Of a stretch of 64,000 bases of DNA, positions 35,150 through 43,882 are shown piece after piece. The notes below the pieces were generated by a model. That model was not told the origin of the DNA. It ran no database searches and saw nothing but the letters and a program-made list of their open reading frames with translations. The position numbers were made by a program, and so were the translations under genes. Source of the DNA: Micromonospora sp. WMMD1120 (GTDB taxonomy: Bacteria > Actinomycetota > Actinomycetes > Mycobacteriales > Micromonosporaceae); contig NZ_JARUBO010000005.1 in NCBI RefSeq assembly GCF_029626235.1, positions 4,932,001 through 4,996,000 on the forward strand, in the 5' to 3' direction. The first letter of the stretch is position 1; each line of letters starts with the position of its first letter.

Positions 35150-35587
35150 ATGCGTAAGGCATTCATGATCAGCAGCGGCCTGTTGCTCACGGCGTACGCC
35201 CTCCAGTTCGTGTTCGCCGCCATGGGCGGGTTCACGAAACCCGCCGGCGACGACGCGTACACCCTGCACAGCGTCAACGGCATGGCGGTCATCCCGGCCC
35301 TCAGCCTGCTCACCGTCCTGTTCGCGGCCCTGGCGAAGGCGCCCGGCCGGCTGGTCGGGCTGGCGACCCTCCCGCTCGGCCTGGTCGTTCTCCAGCCGGT
35401 CCTCGCCATGCTCGCCAACGGGTCCGCCGACGCCACCGGCGCCAGCACGCCCCTCGGGTTGGTCATCGGTGGGCTGCACGCGCTCAACGGGATCGTCGCG
35501 GTGCACGTCGTGGCCGCCGTCATGCGGGGAGTGGGTCGGTTGAGCAGCGACGCTCCGGCGGCCGTCCGGGAAGAGGCCCCGGCGTGA
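35150..35587 (+). CDS. small 4-TM membrane protein (DUF6220-like)
   Basis: 145 residues with four hydrophobic helices: MISSGLLLTAYALQFVFAAMG, VIPALSLLTVLFAALA, LVGLATLPLGLVVLQPVLAML and ALNGIVAVHVVAAVM. Conserved-looking His residues sit at the helix ends (LHSVNG in the first half, GLHALNG in the second), which is the pattern of small DUF6220 or cytochrome-b-like proteins that could hold a haem. Its stop overlaps the start of the multicopper oxidase (GTGA), so the two products are probably made in step and may interact. Confidence 0.75.
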   Translation: MRKAFMISSGLLLTAYALQFVFAAMGGFTKPAGDDAYTLHSVNGMAVIPALSLLTVLFAALAKAPGRLVGLATLPLGLVVLQPVLAMLANGSADATGASTPLGLVIGGLHALNGIVAVHVVAAVMRGVGRLSSDAPAAVREEAPA

Positions 35588-37326
35588 GCACCGGATCGCT
35601 GCTCGTGGGAGACCTGCTGCTGACGATCCTCGCCGCCGGTGGGTGGTTGGGAGGCGGCGCCGCGGCGGCCGTCCGCCGTCGGGGGCTCGCCCGGGGCCTG
35701 GCGGCCCTCGGGCTGCTCGCCACGCTCGCCCGCGCGATCACCATCGCCGCTCTCGCCCGCGCCGGCTGGTGGTTCGCCGCCGAGAAGGTCCTGATCGCCG
35801 CGCCGCTGTCCCTCGTCGCGGTGGTCGTCGCGGGGCCGCGGGCGCTGCGGCCCCCGGGCGACATCCGGGCCGTCGCGGTCGGGCTCCTGTTCGCCGGGTA
35901 CGCCACGAGCGCCGGCCTGCTCGTCACGGTCCTGCACGGCTACCCGGCGTCGGCGGGCACGGGACTGCTGGCGGTGGCCGGCGTCGTCGCCGCGACTGTC
36001 GTGACGTGGCGCGCGCTCGGCGCACGGCCGCCCCGCGCGGCGTCCCGGGTCGCCGTCGCGGTAGTTGTGGTGGCGTTGGTGACCGGAACCGGCCTGACCG
36101 CCGCCGCGGGCGGACGTGCCCCGAGCGCGCCGCACGCGCACGACCACCCGGTGGACCGGATCGCCGCCGAACCCACCCGGCTGTTCACGCTCACCGCCGC
36201 GACCGCCACCGTACGCGTGAGCGGCCGGGACGTCGCGGCGTGGGCGTTCAACGGGCAGGTGCCCGGCCCGGAGCTGACCGCCACCGTCGGCGACGTCGTG
36301 CAGGTGACGCTGCGCAACCGGGACATCGGACGTGGCGTCACGCTGCACTGGCACGGGTACGACGTGCCGAACGGTCAGGACGGGGTGCCCGGCGTCACCC
36401 AGGCGGCGGTGCTGCCCGGCGAGGAGTTCGTCTACCGGTTCCGGGCCGAGCAGGCCGGGACGTACTGGTACCACACGCACTCGGTCTCCGACGTCGGCGT
36501 GCGCAGGGGTCTCTACGGGGTCCTGGTGGTGCGCCCGCAGCCGCCGACCGGCCTCGACCTCACGGTGCCCGTGCACACGCTGGCGGGCCTCGCGCTACCA
36601 CCGGCGCGCTCGGAGCAGGTCCGGGCCGGCGCGCCCGTACGGTTGCGTCTGATCAACACCGACAGCACCACCCACCGCTACGCCCTCGCCGGCACCGCGT
36701 TCCGGGTCGCCGCGATCGACGGCGTGGATCTGCGGGGGCCGACGCCGCTCGCGGACACCGCCGTGCTGATCCCGGCCGGAGGCCGCTACGACCTCGTGTT
36801 CGACGCGCCGCCCACACCGGTGGCGCTGCTCGTCGACGGACGGGTCGTCTTCTCGACCGGCCCGGTGTCCACCGCGACCGGGGACTGGCCGCTGCTGGAT
36901 CCGCTGCGCTACGGCGTGCCCGTCCCGGTGCCGTGGTCCCGGTACGACCGGAGGTTCACCCTCGTCCTGGACCGTGGTCTCGACCTGCGCGCCCTGGTGC
37001 CGCGCTACGCGCACACCGTCAACGGCGCGGCCGACAGGGACATCCCCCCGCAGGTCGTCCGCCTCGGCGACGTCGTCCGCTTCACGATCGTCAACCGGTC
37101 GCAGGTCGTCCACCCCTGGCACCTGCACGGTCACCACGTCCTGGTGCTGTCCCGTGACGGCGAGCCGGCGGCCGGCAGCCCGCTGTGGCTGGACTCGTTC
37201 GACGTCCGCCCCGGGGAGGTGTGGGAGGTGGCGTTCCGGGCCGACAACCCCGGGGTGTGGGCGAACCACTGCCACAACCTGGCGCACGCCGACGCCGGGA
37301 TGACGACGCACCTGATGTACTCGTGA
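35584..37326 (+). CDS. multicopper oxidase fused to a six-helix membrane domain
   Basis: 580 residues from GTG. Residues 5-175 contain about six TM helices (for example LLVGDLLLTILAAGGWL, VGLLFAGYATSAGLLVTVL, VAVAVVVVALVTGTGL), then an exported AHDH-rich linker. The cupredoxin part carries all four copper motifs: LHWHGYD, YWYHTHS, HPWHLHGHH and NHCHNLAHADAGM (the Met is the type-1 axial ligand). So the enzyme should be active, oxidising its substrate outside the cell and reducing O2 to water. Most bacterial multicopper oxidases have only a signal peptide, so the membrane domain is unusual. Last gene of the operon. Confidence 0.88.
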   Translation: MSTGSLLVGDLLLTILAAGGWLGGGAAAAVRRRGLARGLAALGLLATLARAITIAALARAGWWFAAEKVLIAAPLSLVAVVVAGPRALRPPGDIRAVAVGLLFAGYATSAGLLVTVLHGYPASAGTGLLAVAGVVAATVVTWRALGARPPRAASRVAVAVVVVALVTGTGLTAAAGGRAPSAPHAHDHPVDRIAAEPTRLFTLTAATATVRVSGRDVAAWAFNGQVPGPELTATVGDVVQVTLRNRDIGRGVTLHWHGYDVPNGQDGVPGVTQAAVLPGEEFVYRFRAEQAGTYWYHTHSVSDVGVRRGLYGVLVVRPQPPTGLDLTVPVHTLAGLALPPARSEQVRAGAPVRLRLINTDSTTHRYALAGTAFRVAAIDGVDLRGPTPLADTAVLIPAGGRYDLVFDAPPTPVALLVDGRVVFSTGPVSTATGDWPLLDPLRYGVPVPVPWSRYDRRFTLVLDRGLDLRALVPRYAHTVNGAADRDIPPQVVRLGDVVRFTIVNRSQVVHPWHLHGHHVLVLSRDGEPAAGSPLWLDSFDVRPGEVWEVAFRADNPGVWANHCHNLAHADAGMTTHLMYS

Positions 37327-37366
37327 CCGCCGCCGTCGTCGGTCGCCCTCCGGGTAGGTTCGTGCC

Positions 37367-37792
37367 ATGAGTGACGACAGCTTCCGCTCGGTGGAGATCG
37401 AGCGCGCCAGCCTGGGCAGCTACTTCGTACGCAACGTGCGGGGCGGGTCGGTGACGGTGGGCACCGGTGACGACGCCAGCTTCACACCGGTGGAGCTGCT
37501 GCTGGCCGCCATCGGCGGCTGCACCGCCGTGGACGTCGACTACATCACCAGCCGTCGCGCCGAGCCGACCCGCTTCGTCGTCCAGGTCACCGGCGACAAG
37601 ATCCGGGACGAGGCCGGCGGTAACCGGATGCAGAACCTGAAGGTCGAGTTCTCGGTGACGTTCCCGGAGGGCGCCGAGGGCGACAGGGCCCGAGAGGCGC
37701 TGCCCCGGTCGCTCCAGCAGTCGCACGACAGGTTGTGCACCGTCTCCCGCACCGTCGAGCTGGGCACTCCGGTCACCACTGTCAGCGCCTGA
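37367..37792 (+). CDS. OsmC family protein
   Basis: 141 residues, cytosolic. The central ASFTPVELLLAAIGGCTAVDVDYI holds the first redox Cys, and the C-terminal SHDRLCTVSRTVELG the second, the thiol pair of OsmC/Ohr peroxidases. Members reduce organic hydroperoxides using lipoylated partners. It is on the same strand as the oxidase but 40 bp behind it, and could be part of the same response to oxidants. Confidence 0.9.
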   Translation: MSDDSFRSVEIERASLGSYFVRNVRGGSVTVGTGDDASFTPVELLLAAIGGCTAVDVDYITSRRAEPTRFVVQVTGDKIRDEAGGNRMQNLKVEFSVTFPEGAEGDRAREALPRSLQQSHDRLCTVSRTVELGTPVTTVSA

Positions 37793-37840
37793 GCACGGCT
37801 ACTCAGGTTCCGCGCGGTGCGCTTGTGTGAAGGTGACAGG

Positions 37841-38926
37841 ATGCGTCGACTGCTGGTGCCGCTGCTGATGGTGTTCGCTGTCGGCGCGGCGTGCGCCGAG
37901 CCGACCGCTCCGGCGGACCGCGCGGAGGGGTCGGTCGCGGAGGCTGCGCCCACCGCGCTGCTCCCCGACGGCAGTGTTCCGTGGGCCGACCTGAGGATCA
38001 CGGCGGAGGACCTCAACGGTCGTCCCGCCGGGCCGCGTGTCCCGGCCCCCGGAAGTGCGCCGTGCCGGGCCGAGCAGCTGTCCGGCCGGCTCGACACCTG
38101 GACGCGTCCGGGCGCCGGTGGCGAGACTCCCCGAGGCTTCGACGCGGCGATCGGCAAGCTCATCGGAGAGGTGGACGTGCGCAACACGTCCACTGTCGAG
38201 TGCACAGTGCGGGGTGAGGTGCCCACGACCATGCTCGCCGGTGAGCGCGAGATCCCCATGCACTACACGCACGACATCGACGAGGCGGGGCGGAGCCGGG
38301 TCGTCGCGGTGCCGGCCGGTGGGCACGCGCGCCTGCGCCTGGACTGGTCGGGGCCGTTCTGCCAGTCCGTGCGACCGCCGGTGGAGCTGGCGATCGAACT
38401 GCCGGACGACGGCGGCACCCTGCGAGCGCCGGTCACCGCCGACGACCGTCCGGGCTGCCCCCAGGGGGAGGGGGTCAACCCCCGTGCGCGGGCGACGTTG
38501 TACGCGAGCGGATTCACCGAACCGGCGGTGGTGCCGACGCCCCGGTCCTCGCCACTCGACCAGCTCACCGTCGATGTCCAGGGCCCGACGACGGTGAAGG
38601 CCGGCTCGCCGGTCACGTTCCGGGTCACGCTCGGCAACCCGACCGGACGTCCGCTCGCGCTGGACCCGTGCCCCGGCTACCTGGTGGAGCGCTTCTCGCT
38701 CGGCGACGCGACGAACGAGGCGGTGAACACGGCACAGCTGTACCGGTTGAACTGCCACCCGCTCGCCCAGATCCCGGCCCGCGGCGTAGCCGTGTTCGAA
38801 ATGGTCGTCGAGGTACCTGCCGCGATGCGTTCGGGTCGCGAGCTGACCATTACCTGGAAGCTTTATCTGCCGCACTACGGGCAGCGTGGCAACCAGTTCG
38901 ACGTATTTTCGACGACGGTCTCCTGA
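37841..38926 (+). CDS. lipoprotein with DUF4232-like domain, function unknown
   Basis: 361 residues from ATG 37841 with AAGGTG upstream. The lipobox VGAAC near residue 18 makes it membrane-anchored outside the cell. A DUF4232-like beta domain follows (SAPCRAEQLSGRL, IGEVDVRNTSTVECTVRG). The second half is another Ig-like beta domain (VDVQGPTTVKAGSPVTFRV, LALDPCPGY, ITWKLYLP) with paired cysteines. No catalytic motif is visible. Binding role or envelope function possible. Confidence 0.78.
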   Translation: MRRLLVPLLMVFAVGAACAEPTAPADRAEGSVAEAAPTALLPDGSVPWADLRITAEDLNGRPAGPRVPAPGSAPCRAEQLSGRLDTWTRPGAGGETPRGFDAAIGKLIGEVDVRNTSTVECTVRGEVPTTMLAGEREIPMHYTHDIDEAGRSRVVAVPAGGHARLRLDWSGPFCQSVRPPVELAIELPDDGGTLRAPVTADDRPGCPQGEGVNPRARATLYASGFTEPAVVPTPRSSPLDQLTVDVQGPTTVKAGSPVTFRVTLGNPTGRPLALDPCPGYLVERFSLGDATNEAVNTAQLYRLNCHPLAQIPARGVAVFEMVVEVPAAMRSGRELTITWKLYLPHYGQRGNQFDVFSTTVS

Positions 38927-38944
38927 GCGCGTGTCTTGAGGGTG

Positions 38945-38958
38945 TGGGAGCGCTCCCG
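38945..38958. promoter_or_regulatory. CebR-type operator upstream of the GH62 gene
   Basis: TGGGAGCGCTCCCG matches the published CebR operator TGGGAGCGCTCCCA at 13 of 14 positions. CebR is the LacI-family repressor of cellulose and related polysaccharide genes in streptomycetes and relatives, relieved by cello-oligosaccharides. The site is 95 bp before the GH62 start. No cebR gene is in the window, so control is from elsewhere. Confidence 0.85.
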
Positions 38959-39052
38959 TAGCATGTCGGACGCGGCCTGTTAACGCTCACAAGCATCATG
39001 CGGCAGCGACCACCACCAATGCATGGGCCGCCGTCCCGTCAGGAGGGTGCTA

Positions 39053-40456
39053 ATGAAGAGATCCAGAGCCACCAATGTCGGCCTGGTATCGGCCGGCGTC
39101 GCGTTAGTGGTGTCGTCCTCGATTGTCGCGGCGTTGCCGGCCGGCGCCGCCGCCGCCGGGTGCTCGGTGACGTACGCCGTGTCGTCGCAGTGGCAGGGCG
39201 GGTTCGGGGCCAACGTGTCCATCACGAACCTGGGTGACGCGGTGAGCAGTTGGACGTTGACGTGGTCCTACGGCGCCGGGCAGACGGTGACGCAGGCCTG
39301 GAACACGACGCTGACGCAGAGCGGCGCGGCGGTGACGGCGCGGAACGTGAGCTACAACGCCGCGATCCCGACCAACGGCAGCGTGTCGTTCGGCTTCAAC
39401 GGGTCGTGGACGGGCAGCAACCCCGCGCCGACGACCTTCGCCCTCAACGGCGTCACCTGCACCGGCGGTACGACGAACCCGCCGACCGACCCGCCGACCG
39501 ACCCGCCTACCGACCCGCCGACCGATCCGCCCACGACGCCGCCGACCACGTGTAACCTGCCGTCGACGTACCGCTGGTCGTCGACCGGCGCGCTGGCGCA
39601 GCCGAGGTCGGGTTGGGTCTCGCTGAAGGACTTCACCGTCGCGCCGTACAACGGCCAGCAGCTCGTCTACGCGACGACCCACGACACCGGGACCAGGTGG
39701 GGTTCGATGAACTTCAGCCTGTTCACGAACTACTCGCAGATGGCGTCGGCGACGCAGAACCCGATGAACTCCGCGACCGTCGCGCCGTCGCTGTTCTACT
39801 TCGCGCCGCGCAACATCTGGGTGCTGGCGTACCAGTGGGGCGGCCCGGCGTTCTCGTACCGGACGTCGACCAACCCGACGAACGCGAACGGGTGGTCGTC
39901 GCCGCAGACGCTGTTCAGCGGCAGCATCTCCAACTCCGGCACCGGCCCGATCGACCAGGCGTTGATCGGTGACGACCAGAACATGTACCTGTTCTTCGCC
40001 GGTGACAACGGCCGGATCTACCGGGCCAGCATGCCGATCGGGAACTTCCCGGGCAGCTTCGGCTCGAACTACACCACGATCATGACGGACTCGACGAACA
40101 ACCTGTTCGAGGCCGTTCAGGTCTACAAGCTCCAGGGGCAGAACCGCTACCTGATGATCGTCGAGGCGATCGGTTCGCAGGGCCGCTACTTCCGGTCGTT
40201 CACCGCCAGCAGCCTGGGTGGCACCTGGACGCCGCAGGCCACCAGTGAGAGCAACCCGTTCGCCGGCAAGGCCAACAGCGGCGCCACCTGGACCAACGAC
40301 ATCAGCCACGGTGAGCTGCTGCGGACCAACGCGGACCAGACGATGACCGTCGACCCGTGCAACCTGCAACTGCTCTACCAGGGTCGCTCACCGAACTCCG
40401 GTGGCGACTACGGGCTGCTGCCGTACCGGCCGGGTCTGCTGACCCTGCAACGCTGA
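39053..40456 (+). CDS. secreted CBM2-GH62 alpha-L-arabinofuranosidase
   Basis: 467 residues, ATG behind AGGAGGG. A Sec signal precedes an N-terminal CBM2 (about 36-140: [51 protein letters not shown]) with the two bracketing Cys and exposed Trp of cellulose/xylan binders. A PPTD linker follows. The GH62 five-bladed propeller (166-467) has [67 protein letters not shown] and [13 protein letters not shown]62 releases arabinose from arabinoxylan. A CebR box in front places it in the polysaccharide regulon. Confidence 0.95.
   Translation: MKRSRATNVGLVSAGVALVVSSSIVAALPAGAAAAGCSVTYAVSSQWQGGFGANVSITNLGDAVSSWTLTWSYGAGQTVTQAWNTTLTQSGAAVTARNVSYNAAIPTNGSVSFGFNGSWTGSNPAPTTFALNGVTCTGGTTNPPTDPPTDPPTDPPTDPPTTPPTTCNLPSTYRWSSTGALAQPRSGWVSLKDFTVAPYNGQQLVYATTHDTGTRWGSMNFSLFTNYSQMASATQNPMNSATVAPSLFYFAPRNIWVLAYQWGGPAFSYRTSTNPTNANGWSSPQTLFSGSISNSGTGPIDQALIGDDQNMYLFFAGDNGRIYRASMPIGNFPGSFGSNYTTIMTDSTNNLFEAVQVYKLQGQNRYLMIVEAIGSQGRYFRSFTASSLGGTWTPQATSESNPFAGKANSGATWTNDISHGELLRTNADQTMTVDPCNLQLLYQGRSPNSGGDYGLLPYRPGLLTLQR
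39479..39545 (+). repeat. 12-bp tandem repeat encoding the PPTD linker
   Basis: About four and a half copies of a 12-bp unit CCGACCGACCCG (minor variants), encoding repeated PPTD between the binding module and the catalytic domain. Confidence 0.85.
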
Positions 40457-40474
40457 CCGCACAACCCGACCATC

Positions 40475-40507
40475 CGGGCGGGTCCGGCAGGACGCCGGGC
40501 CCGCCCG
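40475..40507 (+). terminator. terminator after GH62
   Basis: 14-bp stem CGGGCGGGTCCGGC / GCCGGGCCCGCCCG (one wobble) with a 5-nt loop, 18 bp after the stop codon. Confidence 0.8.
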
Positions 40508-40615
40508 CCCCGTTGCGGCGCGACCTGCGGCGCCGGAAACGGGATTGTGTCCGACGGTTCTGGGATGATGCGCCGGTCGATCTGTCGACATCACCTGACT
40601 CGAAGGGGCACCGCG

Positions 40616-41230
40616 ATGGCACCTGTCATCTCCACGCTGTTCATCTCGGCCGACGGCGTGGCCGAGATCGACCCGGACTGGCACTTCCCGTACTTCGACG
40701 AGAACATGGGTCGCGCCGTCACCGAGGACTACGCAACCGCCGACGTGCTGCTGATCGGTCGCGAGACCTATGACAGCTTCGCCGGGGCGTGGCCTGACCG
40801 GGAGGCCGCCGGTGGCGAGGACGCGCCGTTCGCCAAGCAGCTCGGCGACATGCGCAAGGTCGTGGTCTCGCGCCAGCCGCTGGAGTTCTCCTGGCGTAAC
40901 TCGGAGCTGATCCAGGGGGAGCTGCCCGCCGCCGTCGCCGCCCTCAAGGCCGACGCCGGTGTGCGCGGCATCCTCATCCCCGGGTCGATCTCCGTGGTGC
41001 AGCAACTGCTCGCCGCGGGGCTGGTGGACGAGCTGCGGCTGCTGGTGCACCCCGTGGCGGCGCGCAAGGGTCGCCGGCTGTTCGACGAGGGCGACGCCGC
41101 GTACCACCTGCGTGTGGTGGCGTCCGAGGCGTTCCCGACGGGTGTGCTCCGCGTGATCTACGCGCCGGCGCCGGCGCCGGGCGCGGCCGGCTACGACGAC
41201 GTCAAGGACCAGGTGCCCGCCGGCGCCTGA
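40616..41230 (+). CDS. dihydrofolate reductase-family protein (RibD C-terminal fold)
   Basis: 204 residues from ATG 40616 with AAGGGG upstream. The fold is that of RibD-C/DHFR-like reductases: FISADGVAE at the start, ADVLLIGRETYDSFAGAWP, MRKVVVSRQP, GILIPGSISVVQQLLAAGLVDELRLLVHPV and the closing RRLFDEG. NADPH-dependent reductase by family, but most members are uncharacterised. The C-terminal Ala/Pro tail is extra. Cytosolic; stands alone. Confidence 0.88.
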   Translation: MAPVISTLFISADGVAEIDPDWHFPYFDENMGRAVTEDYATADVLLIGRETYDSFAGAWPDREAAGGEDAPFAKQLGDMRKVVVSRQPLEFSWRNSELIQGELPAAVAALKADAGVRGILIPGSISVVQQLLAAGLVDELRLLVHPVAARKGRRLFDEGDAAYHLRVVASEAFPTGVLRVIYAPAPAPGAAGYDDVKDQVPAGA

Positions 41231-41275
41231 CGGCCCGCGCCGGGCGTCCTCGTCTCCGGATCGTCGGAGGTCCGT

Positions 41276-41965
41276 GTGACGATCTCCGTCGTGACCGCGT
41301 GGACCTACAACGACCGCCCCGAGGGCGTCCGCTTCCTCACCGACCGCATTCCCGAGCCCGACCGCACCACCATCGAGGACGAGCTGTGGTCCTGGATCGT
41401 GCGCGGCGAGACCGACGCCGACGAGTTCGTCGATTTCTTCGACGACGAGGAGGAGCGCTGCGGCACCACCGACGACGAGTTGCGGGAGGCGCACGACAGG
41501 GCGCTCACCGCCCGGCGGGCGCAGCAGCGTGAGTGGGGCGAGGTGCACGGCAACATCAGCCGTGCCTTCGCCGAGCTCAACGACCTGGGGGTGTTGGCCC
41601 GGGCCAATTTCAGCTGTTGTGGCACCTGCGCGGGGGCTGAGATCGACGACGAGCGCGACGACTCCCGGCACTGGCGCGGATACCTCTGGTTCCACCAGCA
41701 GGACACCGAGTCTCTGCTCGCCAGTGCCGACGGCGAGGTCTACCTCGGCTACGGCGTCTACCCTCCGCCCGACTTCGACGAGGCCGCCTACGAGCGCCTG
41801 TCCGAGGCTGAGCAGCAGGCCGGCTACCAGGCCGATCTCGAGCGGCTGCTCGACGACGTCGCGTTCCCCGTGCTGCGCCGGCACGGCATGCGGGTGGAGT
41901 GGAACCGCAAGCAGTCCCGGCGGATCAGGGTCACCGGCGCGCAGTGGTATGCGCCGGTGGATTGA
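41276..41965 (+). CDS. DUF6891-like hypothetical protein
   Basis: 229 residues from GTG. Strongly acidic N-terminal half (DADEFVDFFDDEEERC), then NFSCCGTCAGAEID with a cysteine trio, WRGYLWFHQQDTESLL and LGYGVYPPP. The C-terminal helix leads to RVTGAQWYAP. The cysteine motif and the FHQQDTE block are what I know from DUF6891 proteins, often annotated only as hypothetical. No signal peptide. It is 45 bp from the reductase gene and could be co-transcribed. Confidence 0.75.
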   Translation: MTISVVTAWTYNDRPEGVRFLTDRIPEPDRTTIEDELWSWIVRGETDADEFVDFFDDEEERCGTTDDELREAHDRALTARRAQQREWGEVHGNISRAFAELNDLGVLARANFSCCGTCAGAEIDDERDDSRHWRGYLWFHQQDTESLLASADGEVYLGYGVYPPPDFDEAAYERLSEAEQQAGYQADLERLLDDVAFPVLRRHGMRVEWNRKQSRRIRVTGAQWYAPVD

Positions 41966-42087
41966 GCGACACCGATCCATCCCACACTTCGGGCGGATTT
42001 TTAGTGAGGTTCATCGATATTGACGAGCGGCGTCGGCGGCGAAAGGATCTCGGCACCACCCCACCGTGATCCCTCCTGGGAGGCGCC

Positions 42088-42981
42088 ATGACCCGTCCCC
42101 GCCTGCCCCTGCTGCGGGCAGCCACCCGGCTGGCCGCACTCGCCGTCGCCACCGCCGGTGTGCTGCTCACCGTCGCCACGCCCGCCAGCGCCGCCGTGCC
42201 CACCGGCCGCTACGTCGCGCTGGGTGACTCGTACACCGCCGGGCCGCTGATCCCCACCCAGGTCGACCTGAACTGTCTGCGGTCCAACCGGAACTACCCG
42301 TCGCTGGTGGCGGCGTCCGCCGGCTCCTCGTCGTTCGTCGACGTGAGCTGCTCCGGCGCCACCACCGACGACATCCTCTACGGCGGCAGCGGGCAGCTGG
42401 GCATCACGCTGCCGCCGCAGCTGAACGCGGTCACCTCGAGCACCGCGCTGGTGACGGTGCAGATCGGCGGCAACGACATCGGCTTCTCCGGAATCATCAG
42501 CGCCTGCGCGGAGGCGAGCGTCAGCAGTCCTCTCGGGTCGCCGTGCAAGAACCAGTACACCGCCGGTGGCGTCGACCAGTTGCAGCAGCGGATCGTCGCC
42601 GCCACGCCGAAGATCACCGCCACGCTCCAGGCGATCCGGCGTGCCGCGCCGAACGCCCGGGTCGTGGTCCTGGGCTACCCGGCGATCCTGCCGGACACCG
42701 GCTACGGCTGCTGGCCCGTCGTGCCGATCGCCTACCAGGACGTGCCGTACCTGCGCACCATCGAGAAGTCCCTCAACGCGATGCTGGCCACCGCCGCGAG
42801 CGCCAACGGCGCCACCTACGCCGACGTCTACACCCCGTCGATCGGCCGGGACGCGTGCAAGAGCAGCGGCACCCGGTGGGTCGAGGGGTTGGTGCCGCAG
42901 AACTCGGCAGCGCCCTTCCACCCCAACGCCCGTGGTGAGCAGGGCATGGCCACCGCTCTGCTGGCCCGGCTGAGCAGCTGA
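42088..42981 (+). CDS. secreted SGNH/GDSL hydrolase
   Basis: 297 residues, ATG behind GGGAGG. A Sec signal ends at ASAAVP. SGNH blocks: I YVALGDSYTAG (nucleophile Ser), II SCSGATTDD, III VQIGGNDIGF (Gly/Asn oxyanion residues), V FHPNARGEQ (catalytic His). Cys pairs (NCLRS, SCSG, SACAE, SPCKN) suggest disulphides as in the Streptomyces lipase/esterase relatives. An extracellular esterase; acyl ester or acetyl-xylan-type substrates are possible, not proven. Confidence 0.92.
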   Translation: MTRPRLPLLRAATRLAALAVATAGVLLTVATPASAAVPTGRYVALGDSYTAGPLIPTQVDLNCLRSNRNYPSLVAASAGSSSFVDVSCSGATTDDILYGGSGQLGITLPPQLNAVTSSTALVTVQIGGNDIGFSGIISACAEASVSSPLGSPCKNQYTAGGVDQLQQRIVAATPKITATLQAIRRAAPNARVVVLGYPAILPDTGYGCWPVVPIAYQDVPYLRTIEKSLNAMLATAASANGATYADVYTPSIGRDACKSSGTRWVEGLVPQNSAAPFHPNARGEQGMATALLARLSS

Positions 42982-42998
42982 GCGGCCGGTGACCTGAC

Positions 42999-43031
42999 GG
43001 CGGGGCGGGCGCCCGGTGCGCCCGCCCCGCC
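42999..43031. terminator. bidirectional terminator
   Basis: Perfect 14-bp inverted repeat GGCGGGGCGGGCGC with its complement and a CCGGT loop, between the ends of the convergent SGNH and TetR genes. Confidence 0.82.
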
Positions 43032-43035
43032 GCTG

Positions 43036-43764
43036 TCATCCGTCGCTCTGCCGGCCCTCGCGGGGCGACGCCCAGCCCTGCCGGTGCAGGCGCTCGATGC
43101 CGTCCAGCAGCAGGTCCAGCGCGAACTCGAACTCGAACTGGTCGTCGCAGCCCTGGCCGAGGACCGACCCGTCGTCGTGCGCGGCCGCCAGAGCCACCTC
43201 CGCGACGTGCGGGAACCGGGCCGCGATCTCCGGTGGTAGAGCGGCCGGCGGGTCCGGCTCGCCGCGGCCGGACCGGCCGGCGCGTCGGGAGGCGTCGAAG
43301 AGTTCCTGGCTGAAGCCCAGGACGCGACTGCCCATGGCGTGCATCACGTGGTGGGCGAGGTCGACGGAGAACCCTCCCGCCCGCAGTGTCCCGATCACCC
43401 CGTCGAGATAGGCGAGGATGGCCGGGGTGGCCATGTTCCGCGACTCGATCGCGAGCGGCGCCCAGGGGTGCCGGCGCAGCGTCCGCCGAGCCGAGAGGAT
43501 GCGCTGTCGGACGGCGGACTTCCAGTCGGCGTCCGACCCGGGCGCGTCGATCTCGCCGACCACCACGTCGATCATGCCGTCGAGCAGCTCGTCCTTGTTG
43601 GACACGTGCTTGTAGAGGGCCATCGGTACGACGCCCAGGTCCTGGGCGAGGTTGCGCATGCTGAGCGACTCGATCCCGGTCTCGTCGGCGAGCGCGACGG
43701 CGGCGCGTAGCACCCGATCCCTGCTCAGCGGTGTGCGGCGCAGCGTCTCCGCCTGCTCGGCCAT
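43036..43764 (-). CDS. TetR/AcrR-family repressor with TetR_C domain
   Basis: 242 residues. HTH: LSRDRVLRAAVALADETGIESLSMRNLAQDLGV is the N-terminal block (split in reading as helices 1-3), then PMALYKHVSNKDELLDGM. The C-terminal ligand domain is of the TetR class (LRRHPWAPLAIESRN, GFSVDLAHHVMHAMGSRVLG). ATG 43764 follows GAGGAG. It is divergent from the oxidoreductase gene. The gap holds two perfect 17-bp palindromes, so it almost certainly represses that gene, tetR/tetA style. Ligand unknown. Confidence 0.93.
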   Translation of the reverse strand: MAEQAETLRRTPLSRDRVLRAAVALADETGIESLSMRNLAQDLGVVPMALYKHVSNKDELLDGMIDVVVGEIDAPGSDADWKSAVRQRILSARRTLRRHPWAPLAIESRNMATPAILAYLDGVIGTLRAGGFSVDLAHHVMHAMGSRVLGFSQELFDASRRAGRSGRGEPDPPAALPPEIAARFPHVAEVALAAAHDDGSVLGQGCDDQFEFEFALDLLLDGIERLHRQGWASPREGRQSDG

Positions 43765-43806
43765 CTCGCTCCTCGTCGTCCGTCGGTCAACCGAACCCTA
43801 ATCTCC

Positions 43807-43835
43807 TTGACAGGTGTACGGCGTACACCTAGCCT
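43807..43835 (+). promoter_or_regulatory. oxidoreductase promoter with operator as spacer
   Basis: -35 TTGACA (43807-43812), spacer of exactly 17 bp, -10 TAGCCT (43830-43835). The spacer is the first TetR palindrome itself, so repressor binding would exclude RNA polymerase. Confidence 0.7.
43813..43829. promoter_or_regulatory. TetR operator 1
   Basis: Perfect palindrome GGTGTACGGCGTACACC lying between -35 and -10. Confidence 0.85.
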
Positions 43836-43847
43836 TTTCCGCAGGAG

Positions 43848-43864
43848 GGTGTACGCCGTACACC
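43848..43864. promoter_or_regulatory. TetR operator 2
   Basis: Perfect palindrome GGTGTACGCCGTACACC, identical to operator 1 except for the centre base read on the other strand. Centres are 35 bp apart. It ends 19 bp before the start codon, overlapping the leader just upstream of GGGGAGGGG. Confidence 0.85.
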
Positions 43865-43882
43865 AGGGGAGGGGTGACCCGC

